Below are positions 7,323 through 15,075 of a stretch of 40,993 bases of DNA, piece by piece. Numbering within the stretch: the stretch's first letter is position 1; the number at the start of each line of letters is the position of its first letter. The notes under the pieces were generated by a model that was not told the DNA's origin, did no database searches, and was given only the letters and a program-made list of their open reading frames with translations. The stretch lies in NCBI GenBank assembly GCA_964490835.1, contig CAZBEA010000004.1:1-40993 (forward strand). Reading direction: 5' to 3'. This DNA is from CAZBEA01 sp964490835 (GTDB lineage Bacteria; Patescibacteriota; Microgenomatia; Levybacterales; GWA1-39-11). The position numbers were made by a program, and so were the translations under genes.

Positions 7323-10300
7323 TTAATGATCTTCCGCTTGTGCCAAAATTTCCTGGTCACTTACTTCTTGAATTGGTTCCATAGCTTCTTCTTCTGCAAC
7401 TTCTTCACCCTCTAATACTTCTGCGAGTTCCTTTGCTTCTTCCCTAACCTCTTCGCTCTTCTCAGCCTCTTCTTCTGTTTCATCTTCTGCTTTGTCGTCG
7501 ACAATAACCGCATCAGTTGGAATAACATTTACACCAAGTGATTGAAGTTCTCGGATTAAGACCTTGAATGATTCAGGAACCTTAGGAGTTGGAATATCAA
7601 CACCCTTTATTATAGCTTCAAATGCCTTCGCACGTCCAGCTACATCATCGGATTTGATTGTAAGCATTTCCTGAAGGATATACGACGCACGATGTGCTTC
7701 AAGTGCCCAAACCTCCATCTCTCCAAGACGCTGACCTCCCATTTGAGCCTTTCCTCCAAGAGGCTGCTGAGTAACAAGAGAGTATGGTCCGGTAGAACGA
7801 GCGTGTGTCTTGTCTTCAACCATGTGAATAAGTTTCATGACATAGGCAATTCCGACAACAACATCGTTTTCAAAAGCTTCCCCTGTACGTGGATCGAATA
7901 ATTTTACTTTTCCAGAAGCAGGAATTCCTGCTTCTTTCATTAAGTCCATTAATTTTTCTTCTTTTAGTTTTTCGAATGCCGGAAGAGCAATCTTCATTCC
8001 CATTTTTTCAGCTGCCCATCCAAGATGTGCCTCTAAGATCTGTCCCAAATTCATACGTGAGAGCACGGAAATTGGAGAAATAATAATATCAACCGGTGTT
8101 CCATCTTCAAGATGTGGCATATCGGCAGCAGGAACAATCTTTGAGATAACACCTTTATTTCCGTGTCGCCCTGCTAATTTATCACCAACTACGACGTGTC
8201 GAAGCTGCGCAACCTCGATAATGATTCTGCGGAGAGCCCCCGGTTCGAGTTCGTCTCCTCGAGAACGATCCAAAATTTGAACTGAAGTTACGATTCCGTG
8301 CTCACCATGGGGCATTCGAAGAGAAGTATCTCGAACTTCTCGTGCTTTTTCACCGAAGATCGCGCGAAGTAACCTTTCCTCAGCTGTGAGTTCTGTCTCA
8401 CCCTTTGGTGCAATTTTTCCAACGAGAATGTCTCCCGGTCCAACTTCCGATCCGATTACAATAATTCCTTCTTCATCAAGGTTTGCCAAATCTTCTTCTG
8501 CTACATTTGGAATATCTCGGGTCGTTTCCTCGGCTCCGAGCTTGGTATCAACAACGGTTGCTTCATATTTTTCGATATGAACCGAGGTCAAAACATCGTC
8601 TTTTACGAGTCTGTCGGAAATAACAAGAGCATCTTCATATCCAAGACCGTCAAACGATGCGTATGCGATAAGAAGATTCTTTCCGAGGGCCAATTCTCCA
8701 TTGTCAGAAGATGGTCCATCGATCAGAATGTCACCCTTTTTAACCTTGTCTCCCGTTGCGACAACAGCTTTTTGAGAGAAGTAGGTATTTTGTGCGGTTC
8801 TTTTGAACTTTTCAATATTTATTGTAATTTCTTCTTTACCTTTCAAAACAATTCGTGTAGCATCGGCAAATACAACCTCTCCATCAAATGGTGCTTTGAC
8901 AACTCTGCTCATAGCCTCAGATACTTCACCTTCCATACCTGTTCCGACCGTTGGGCTCTCGGTCTTAATCAATGGCACAGCCTGACATTGCATATGAGTA
9001 CCCATGAGTGCGCGGTTGGCTTCGTCGTGGTCGATGAATGGAATAAGCGCTGCAGATGTTCCGATAACCTGTCGTGGAATAACATCGATGTATGCGATTT
9101 TTTCTCGTTCTACCTCAAGATAATCTCCACGATACCTGGCAGGAACAACACTTTCCTGAATATATCCTTTTTCATCGATTGCGATATCGGCATGAGTAAT
9201 ATAGTGGTCAGATTCTTCATCTGCATCAAAATATACGATCTCATCGGTAACCTTCATCTGGGTTGTTGTGCCCTTTTTCTCAGCGACAACTTTTCGATAT
9301 GGAGCTTCTAGGAATCCGTACTCATTTACTCGAGCATACAAAGAAAGATATGTTACAAGACCGATATTTGGACCCTCAGGAGACCTAACCGGACAAATTC
9401 TTGAATATTGTGAACTATTAATATCACGGATTGAGAACGATGCGCGCTCTCGTGAAATACCACCGGTACCCATGACGGTAAGTCTTCGCATATTATCAAT
9501 TTCTGAAAGTGGGTTGGTTTGGTCTAAAATGGCTGAAAGCTGTGAGGTTCGGAAGAATTCGTTGGTTGCGGCAATTATCGGATGAGCGTTAATAAAGTGT
9601 GATGGTGAATACTCTTCTTCGGTCGAAGCAAGACTCATTTTTTCCTTAATAATACGCTCGAGTCTTAGCGCTCCGATTCGGAATGCGGTTGACTGTACAA
9701 GTTCACCGATTGATCTGATGCGGCGGTTTGAAAGATGATCGATATCATCAACTTTCCCCCGGCCGTTTGAAAGCTCTATCAAATAAGAGAGAATTCCGAT
9801 AATATCGTCAATTGTCAGAGTGGTAACATCTTTATCGATATTGCCTCCCAGTTCTCCTAATTTTTTGTTGATCTTGTATCGACCGACTTTTGAAAGGTCG
9901 TATCTTCTCTTGTCAAAAAATGAATCCCTGAAGTTTTGTCGGATTGTATCAACCACGATGGGCTCACCCGGGTTCATCTTCTTGAAGATTTCGATTAATG
10001 CATCCGCATCTCCTCTTGTGTCATCTTTTTCGAGTGTATTTTTGATAATATTTTCAGAATTTTCAATTCCCTTCATCCTCTCATAGATATCTTCGTTTGT
10101 AGCAATTCCGAGGGCCTTGAGAAAAACACTTGCAAGGAACTTCTTTCTTCGATCAATTCGAACAACCAGCATATCAGCTCTTGTTGTTGAGAATTCGAGC
10201 CATGAACCATGAACAGGTCGAAGTTCGGCAGAATACAATGTCTTACCGGTGATCGGGTCTGGCGCTGCGGTGAAGAAAACACCCGGCGATCGAACAATTT

Positions 10301-10700
10301 GATTAACGATTACACGCTCGATACCGTTAATTATGAATGTTCCGCGATCGGTCATTTTTGGAATTTCACCAAAAAAGACTTCTTGTTCGGAAATTTTTCC
10401 TGTTTTTTTGTTGACAAGTCGTGCTTCAACCATAAGAGGGAAGAAATAGGTGAGACCTTTTTGTAGTGCTAGCTCTTCTGTAATGGTTGGCTCGCCAAAT
10501 CTGTGTGCACCAAGAGTTAATTCCCAGTTTTTACCGGTGAAGTCCTCAATCGGAGAAATTTCGTCTATGACTTGTCGAATTCCCTCGTCAAGTAACCATT
10601 GATATGAATCTTTTTGTATGGAGAGTAGATCAAGCTGTGGAAGGATATCAGTTTGCCTGCCCCAATATTGTCGCTTAGATGAATTTGATTTTTTAGCCAT
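7323..10700 (-). CDS. rpoB: RNA polymerase subunit beta
   Basis: Second large subunit of RNA polymerase, 1125 residues from the ATG at 10700. A TTG five codons upstream is in frame, but the ATG gives the usual MAKKS-type start. Conserved parts include QLSAILDQTNPLSE and RICPVRSPEGPNIGL around the rifampicin pocket, GRHGNKGVISK in the catalytic half, and the C-terminal KAQMGGQRLGEMEVWALEAHRA that packs on beta'. After the normal end of the family there are about 60 extra, very acidic residues (Glu-rich, ending QEILAQAEDH). It is the first gene of the rpoB-rpoC-rpsL-rpsG operon and has a strong promoter at 10777-10805 with a leader of about 70 bases. Confidence 0.98.
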   Translation of the reverse strand: MAKKSNSSKRQYWGRQTDILPQLDLLSIQKDSYQWLLDEGIRQVIDEISPIEDFTGKNWELTLGAHRFGEPTITEELALQKGLTYFFPLMVEARLVNKKTGKISEQEVFFGEIPKMTDRGTFIINGIERVIVNQIVRSPGVFFTAAPDPITGKTLYSAELRPVHGSWLEFSTTRADMLVVRIDRRKKFLASVFLKALGIATNEDIYERMKGIENSENIIKNTLEKDDTRGDADALIEIFKKMNPGEPIVVDTIRQNFRDSFFDKRRYDLSKVGRYKINKKLGELGGNIDKDVTTLTIDDIIGILSYLIELSNGRGKVDDIDHLSNRRIRSIGELVQSTAFRIGALRLERIIKEKMSLASTEEEYSPSHFINAHPIIAATNEFFRTSQLSAILDQTNPLSEIDNMRRLTVMGTGGISRERASFSIRDINSSQYSRICPVRSPEGPNIGLVTYLSLYARVNEYGFLEAPYRKVVAEKKGTTTQMKVTDEIVYFDADEESDHYITHADIAIDEKGYIQESVVPARYRGDYLEVEREKIAYIDVIPRQVIGTSAALIPFIDHDEANRALMGTHMQCQAVPLIKTESPTVGTGMEGEVSEAMSRVVKAPFDGEVVFADATRIVLKGKEEITINIEKFKRTAQNTYFSQKAVVATGDKVKKGDILIDGPSSDNGELALGKNLLIAYASFDGLGYEDALVISDRLVKDDVLTSVHIEKYEATVVDTKLGAEETTRDIPNVAEEDLANLDEEGIIVIGSEVGPGDILVGKIAPKGETELTAEERLLRAIFGEKAREVRDTSLRMPHGEHGIVTSVQILDRSRGDELEPGALRRIIIEVAQLRHVVVGDKLAGRHGNKGVISKIVPAADMPHLEDGTPVDIIISPISVLSRMNLGQILEAHLGWAAEKMGMKIALPAFEKLKEEKLMDLMKEAGIPASGKVKLFDPRTGEAFENDVVVGIAYVMKLIHMVEDKTHARSTGPYSLVTQQPLGGKAQMGGQRLGEMEVWALEAHRASYILQEMLTIKSDDVAGRAKAFEAIIKGVDIPTPKVPESFKVLIRELQSLGVNVIPTDAVIVDDKAEDETEEEAEKSEEVREEAKELAEVLEGEEVAEEEAMEPIQEVSDQEILAQAEDH

Positions 10701-10730
10701 TTGAAATAAATTCAAGAGAGGTTTTACTAC

Positions 10731-10757
10731 AAAAAAAAGCCACGGTAGTAAACTACC
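10731..10757 (-). promoter_or_regulatory. rpoB leader hairpin with U-tract (possible attenuator)
   Basis: In the rpoB leader, GGTAG-TTTA-CTACC forms a 5-bp stem with a 4-base loop (10744-10757), then five bases, then eight T (10731-10738). It lies between the promoter and the rpoB start. The stem is short and not adjacent to the U-run, so attenuation is only a possibility. Confidence 0.3.
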
Positions 10758-10776
10758 CCAATCAATTGATCTCCTA

Positions 10777-10805
10777 TTAATACACTATTTGGCAGACTTT
10801 GTCAA
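10777..10805 (-). promoter_or_regulatory. rpoB operon promoter
   Basis: On the minus strand, TTGACA (10800-10805), a 17-base spacer and TATTAA (10777-10782): a consensus -35 and a good -10 just past the mltG stop. This is the best sigma-70-type promoter in the window and leaves an untranslated leader of about 70 bases. Confidence 0.75.
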
Positions 10806-10820
10806 GGAGTAAATTGTCAT

Positions 10821-11777
10821 TTATCGTAAGTATTTTTCAATATTTTCGTTATGTTGATCGAGATCCTCGGCAAAGTGGGCGTGCCCATTTTCATCATGGA
10901 GATAAAAGAGATAATCGGAATCTTCAGGATTCATAGCAGCCTCAATCGCCCGAATTCCGGGGCTCGCGATGGGTCCCGGTGGTAATCCTGTTCGTTCGTA
11001 TGTGTTGTAAAGAGAAGGTATTTTTAAATCTTCTCGTGTAAGATTTCTTCTCCACCATTTTTTCTCATTATCAGAGTAGCCGAGTGCGTATTGGACAGTC
11101 GCATCTATTTGAAGCGCCATATCAATATCGAGTCTGTTTTGAATGACTGAGGAGATCAGATGTTGATCATCCTCAAAAAGCGCCTCCCGCTCAATGAGGG
11201 ATGCTATCGTTAAAATCCTATTTAACTCAGGACTCTCCGGAGCCAGCCCAACCTCTGCAATTTTCTGATTGAAAGTATTATTCAAAATACTCAAAACATC
11301 GCTGAGCTCTGCCGTTTGGGGAATAAGGTACGTCTCCGGGAATAGATACCCTTCATTCGTTCTTAACTCCTCAACCCACGACGGATCGTATGCCGGAAGC
11401 TTTTCTTCTAAAATTGCTGCGATTTCCTCAGCGCGAAGTCCCTCCGGGATTGTTATCCAGATATCAAGAGTCCCATGCTCGAGATTATCAAGAATCTGAG
11501 CAACGCTCATCGAAGGAGAAAGTCTGTAGCTTCCAGCCTGAATATTTCTGTCTTTACCTTGAACTTTTAAAGTAAGGAAGAACACGACGGGATCGCGGAT
11601 AAGTCCCTCTGCTTTTAGAGTATTTCCGATCTCGCGAATTGGGGCGCCTTTCGGAATAACGTAAATTTGTTCGGAAGTGTTGTTCTTATCAACCGGCTGC
11701 TGTCCTCGTGACCACCAGATAAATCCACCCACTACAATAAATACTAAAAGAAAAAGCACTACAAGCAGTCGCTTCAT
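10821..11777 (-). CDS. mltG: MltG-type endolytic murein transglycosylase
   Basis: MltG (YceG family) cleaves nascent glycan strands at the membrane and is thought to set strand length. The start at 11777 (MKRLLVVLFLL) gives 318 residues; an upstream in-frame ATG at 11825 would overlap the previous gene. Residues 3-22 are the membrane anchor, about 35-105 the LysM-like part, and 105-318 the catalytic domain. EGYLFPETY (142-150) and ASLIEREAL (192-200) match family motifs, the latter carrying the catalytic Glu. It is the last gene of the envelope cluster but has its own TGGTACAAT box 9 bases before the ATG. The rpoB promoter begins right after its stop. Confidence 0.93.
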   Translation of the reverse strand: MKRLLVVLFLLVFIVVGGFIWWSRGQQPVDKNNTSEQIYVIPKGAPIREIGNTLKAEGLIRDPVVFFLTLKVQGKDRNIQAGSYRLSPSMSVAQILDNLEHGTLDIWITIPEGLRAEEIAAILEEKLPAYDPSWVEELRTNEGYLFPETYLIPQTAELSDVLSILNNTFNQKIAEVGLAPESPELNRILTIASLIEREALFEDDQHLISSVIQNRLDIDMALQIDATVQYALGYSDNEKKWWRRNLTREDLKIPSLYNTYERTGLPPGPIASPGIRAIEAAMNPEDSDYLFYLHDENGHAHFAEDLDQHNENIEKYLR

Positions 11778-11786
11778 AGTGGGTCT

Positions 11787-11795
11787 ATTGTACCA
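11787..11795 (-). promoter_or_regulatory. extended -10, leaderless promoter of mltG
   Basis: On the minus strand TGG-TACAAT (hexamer 11787-11792) is followed by nine bases and the mltG ATG. Predicted transcription start is at or within a few bases of the ATG. No -35 is evident; the TGn extension would compensate. Confidence 0.55.
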
Positions 11796-11802
11796 CATGA
11801 AT

Positions 11803-12078
11803 TTACCCTCCAGACCGAATCCCAATTTGGGTCAAAGCAAATTTTACAAAAGCACGGAATACCTTAAAAACAAAAAATGCCACTTCCTCAGTGTGTCTTT
11901 TTAAGGGTGGCCAGACTCTGACAAAAAAGTAAGTAAAAAACATTGTTTTTTTATTAAATCCCTGATCGTATAGAGAGCTAACATTCATTTCCTTATTTGT
12001 CTCGGTGGGAACTTGAGGGATTGATGATGCGGCAGGAAAAACCTGAGTCTGCTGAGGAGGGGTTGAATTATTATCCAT
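11803..12078 (-). CDS. small membrane-associated protein of unknown function
   Basis: Start chosen at the ATG at 12078 (MDNNSTPPQQ), 4 bases after the sortase stop; an ATG eight codons upstream would overlap the sortase gene. The 91-residue product has a Pro/Gln/Thr-rich N-terminal half of low complexity, then a hydrophobic and aromatic stretch (TMFFTYFFVRVWPPLKR), then a second amphipathic or hydrophobic helix (EEVAFFVFKVFRAFVKFAL) and GIRSGG at the end. I recognise no family. Its position in the alaS/baseplate-J/sortase run and its likely membrane attachment suggest an envelope role. It has no LPXTG-like sorting motif, so it is not an obvious sortase substrate. Confidence 0.6.
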   Translation of the reverse strand: MDNNSTPPQQTQVFPAASSIPQVPTETNKEMNVSSLYDQGFNKKTMFFTYFFVRVWPPLKRHTEEVAFFVFKVFRAFVKFALTQIGIRSGG

Positions 12079-12082
12079 ACGG

Positions 12083-12829
12083 TTAAGTAGCAAGTCCCTC
12101 AAGACTTGCGCGAATTACGAGCCTTTTCCAAACAGTACCCGGAGGAGTACACGTGACTAGAGTAATATAGCTATTATCAAAACTTTGAGAAAACATATTC
12201 ACATCGTTTGGTGTTGTGATTGTAATTGAGAAAATTTTATATTTTAGTTTTGAGTCACCAAGTGTAATGTAGAATTCATCACCGTTTTCTAATGTATGAA
12301 GCGTCGCAAAGATTGTTTTGTAATCTTTTTGATTAAAAAGTTGGGGAAGCGTCGAATGCCCAAAAATTACAGCAGTCCCTTTTTTCCCAGGATTGGACGT
12401 TCCAGAATAATGCACGAGGTGTTTGGAAAGCGCGTAATCATTTGTGCGAACAACTGCATTATCAATTTTTAACTTTGGAATTGAAAGAGCATAGCTTTCT
12501 ACCAATTTCTCGTCCTGGACCGAGGGAACATCGGGATACCAATTTCTTGCATCGGTATAATCCTTCACAAGAGCCGAGATCCCCTGCGTTAGAAACCCAT
12601 CGAGTCCATTTTCATGCTGTTTGACCAGGTACTTCGGAATCGGAACTTCAATCTCTGAGGCTTCGATAACCGGAGCAAGAAATAACTGATACGAAAGAAG
12701 TGGAAAGAAAAAATATGCCAATAATACAAATCCAATTAATAAAGACGCCGCTCCGGCTAGTCGGGCAGCGAGTTTTTTTGGATTTTTGAACCGTTTTGGT
12801 GAGGTCTTCTTATATATATACTTACTCAT
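12083..12829 (-). CDS. sortase family transpeptidase
   Basis: Sortases are membrane-anchored cysteine transpeptidases that join exported proteins to the cell surface or to each other. This one has 248 residues, with a basic N-terminus, one membrane helix at about 25-46 and the sortase beta-barrel at about 105-245. The catalytic triad is visible: His 158 in IFGHSTL, Cys 227 in LVTCTPPG and Arg 236 in WKRLVIR. The TLVTC form resembles the class D/E-like group rather than pilin class C, but the subclass is not certain. It overlaps the preceding baseplate-J fusion gene by ATGA, so the two are translationally coupled. No LPXTG-type substrate was found in the window. Confidence 0.93.
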   Translation of the reverse strand: MSKYIYKKTSPKRFKNPKKLAARLAGAASLLIGFVLLAYFFFPLLSYQLFLAPVIEASEIEVPIPKYLVKQHENGLDGFLTQGISALVKDYTDARNWYPDVPSVQDEKLVESYALSIPKLKIDNAVVRTNDYALSKHLVHYSGTSNPGKKGTAVIFGHSTLPQLFNQKDYKTIFATLHTLENGDEFYITLGDSKLKYKIFSITITTPNDVNMFSQSFDNSYITLVTCTPPGTVWKRLVIRASLEGLAT

Positions 12830-15075
12830 TCGGCTTTCACTTCAAAGACAATGTTGTTCGGGTTTCGGCTGATAAATGATCCTAAGATCGGAAGTGAAAT
12901 ATTCTGCCTGATCTGTACTTCACTGATTCCGGGAATCGAACTAATCGTTTTAACAGCGCTATTTATTGTTTTCCCGGATACTTCTTTTTTTAAATTCTCC
13001 ACTTCAATTTTGGGCTGAAACACCGCTTTTCCTTTTAGTTGAGCCGATACATCACCATCATCAACCTCTATATCCTCAAGCGACAGAGATGAATGACTAC
13101 TGTCAATCTTATATTCGGCAGGAACATCATCTTTTTTAAGATTTCGCACCAGCGTCTCCATGTCTTGCTCGTCATACGCACCCAAGGTAATAGAAACTTT
13201 TCCAGAGATCGAAACCTCCTCCACCTCATCACCCTCTTCATTACTAAATTCACTTCCCGATGTATCGACTTCAATAGGTGCTCCAATTAATTTTTGTGAT
13301 GGAGATAACTTGGATTGAACTGATTCTTTTACTTTTTTCTCAAGACTCGCAACAAGCTCCTTCTCCAGACTCGCGATGTCTTCTTCTGAGACCACCTGAG
13401 AGGTCTTCACGGTGCCACCGGAAAAAGCACTGTCGTTTCGAGCAAAATAACTGGATGAGGGAAATTCCTTAAACTCGAAATTGGTTTTTGAAGGTAGGTT
13501 GTATTCTTTTCCGAAAGTTTTAGCCTCAATTTTTGCTTTTTTGCTTGTAAATTCAGTTGAGAATGCAGCTGTCGATGCAACAGTCACGTCTTCGGTTGTG
13601 ACGAATTCCAATTTATTTGTTCCAACAATTGTCGTACCTTTTGAGAATGATTTTTCTTTATCTGTTTTGTTAAAAATTGTTATCTCGCCTTTTGCTTTTT
13701 CTCCTGATTCTTTTTCACCGGTTGTCTGTATACTCACTTCGCCTGTATTTTCCTCTTTAAATGTAATCAAAGGTAAAGAATCATCTCCACCATCCTCAGA
13801 CAAGGAAATTGATTCATCAAGATTTACTTCCTCTACATTTGCATATACCGAAACAGTAGTCTTAACAAGATAGCTTGTATAGACAAACCACGCCAAAACG
13901 ACTACTCCCACTCCAACAATTGGGATTGTAATCAAGCCTGGACGTTTGACAATCCCCGATAGAATCCCACCCAATCCTCCGAGAGCGGAAAGGTTAACCG
14001 GAATGATGCCCCCACTTTTTTTTGCCCGAGGCACGTGGCTTTCTTTTTCTTCATCTTCGTTCATTTTCTCTTCCTCTCTGCGCGATGTGTGAACCGGGTG
14101 TATATCCTCTTCCTTCTCGTCTTCAGTTTCTGTATCTTCCCCCTGTACTCCTACGGGTAGTACATCCGATTCTTCATTTAAATCCTTTTTTTCCATTGTT
14201 GAAAGATCTTGTTCTTTCAGAAACCCAAAGTCCTCATCTTCCTCAATTTCCGCTTTTTCCTGATTATCTTCAATTTTTTCCATCGGAAATCCTTCCAAAT
14301 GAAGCTCGAGTCCAAGCTGATCGGATACACCCTTAATAACAGATTCTTGCTCAAAAACTTTGTCCAATACCTCTACCTGCGGAATATGTAAAAACGGAAT
14401 ACTTTTTGACCAAGTGTGTGAAACAAAAGTCTGTTGTTTTTTGTCGTTTTGAGAATTTTCTATAAGTAGTATGCGAGATGGAAGAACTTCGGCATTTTTA
14501 AGATTGTGAAGTAGATGCTCCGAAGTCGCGATCGGAGATTCTTGAATCGTCGCGCGATCTTCTTCCAATATGTTCCCTTGTTTGACCAGTGATAAGAATA
14601 ATTGGTCGTTAATAATTTCGATAAGAATTGCAGATAACGGTGCACCTTCTTTTTCTTGAAGCGCATGCACAATAGCCTCTGTAGAAATGAGAAATCCTAT
14701 CGGAACAAGAGACAAGTCATCGGTGATTTTTTTGAGAGACAAAAGATGGTCTTTTTTAATTCGTGCGTCCTCAACCCAATGATTGGGAAGCGCGAAAATA
14801 GTTTTTTCGACATCGCGAGCTTGTGGAACGGAATTTTCTATGCTAGAAATTGCTTTATCTGAATATTCAAGCAGTTCCTGAGGTGATAACGTATCAACAT
14901 GACTCGACAGAGAGGACTCGTATGAGGAGACCACGATAAGACTTCTCCCTTTCTTCTCAAGTAAAATTGCCCCAATAGAATACGGCTTGAGATGAAGAGT
15001 CAGAAAGAATTCCCTCGCCTCTTTTTTCCGTCTTTTGAGAATTGATGTGAAAAAATTGCTATTCAACCGTAGCAT
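12826..15075 (-). CDS. actin-like (PilM/FtsA-type) and baseplate J/gp47-like fusion membrane protein
   Basis: A 749-residue protein. Residues about 20-260 look like a divergent PilM/FtsA actin-fold domain (LTLHLKPYSIGAILLEKK at the start; alternating hydrophobic strands such as PLSAILIEIINDQLFLSLV). Residues 262-350 are a very acidic Glu/Lys linker. Residues 381-401 form one membrane helix. Residues 405-749 are extracytoplasmic and resemble the baseplate J/gp47-like proteins often annotated in Patescibacteria, with repeated beta segments (GEITIFNKTDKEKSFSKGT; KAKIEAKTFGKEYNLPS) and a coiled stretch near 570-600. A cytoplasmic actin-like module tied to an outside domain suggests an envelope or pilus-like assembly, but no function is proven. 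It overlaps the end of alaS by 17 bases and the sortase start by 4. Confidence 0.7.
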   Translation of the reverse strand: MLRLNSNFFTSILKRRKKEAREFFLTLHLKPYSIGAILLEKKGRSLIVVSSYESSLSSHVDTLSPQELLEYSDKAISSIENSVPQARDVEKTIFALPNHWVEDARIKKDHLLSLKKITDDLSLVPIGFLISTEAIVHALQEKEGAPLSAILIEIINDQLFLSLVKQGNILEEDRATIQESPIATSEHLLHNLKNAEVLPSRILLIENSQNDKKQQTFVSHTWSKSIPFLHIPQVEVLDKVFEQESVIKGVSDQLGLELHLEGFPMEKIEDNQEKAEIEEDEDFGFLKEQDLSTMEKKDLNEESDVLPVGVQGEDTETEDEKEEDIHPVHTSRREEEKMNEDEEKESHVPRAKKSGGIIPVNLSALGGLGGILSGIVKRPGLITIPIVGVGVVVLAWFVYTSYLVKTTVSVYANVEEVNLDESISLSEDGGDDSLPLITFKEENTGEVSIQTTGEKESGEKAKGEITIFNKTDKEKSFSKGTTIVGTNKLEFVTTEDVTVASTAAFSTEFTSKKAKIEAKTFGKEYNLPSKTNFEFKEFPSSSYFARNDSAFSGGTVKTSQVVSEEDIASLEKELVASLEKKVKESVQSKLSPSQKLIGAPIEVDTSGSEFSNEEGDEVEEVSISGKVSITLGAYDEQDMETLVRNLKKDDVPAEYKIDSSHSSLSLEDIEVDDGDVSAQLKGKAVFQPKIEVENLKKEVSGKTINSAVKTISSIPGISEVQIRQNISLPILGSFISRNPNNIVFEVKAE

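Noticed and set aside
8577..9311. 244-residue open frame on the plus strand inside rpoB
   Set aside because: It is antisense to highly conserved rpoB coding sequence, has no recognisable motif and an unlikely composition rich in Cys, Phe and Asn; it is a shadow frame.
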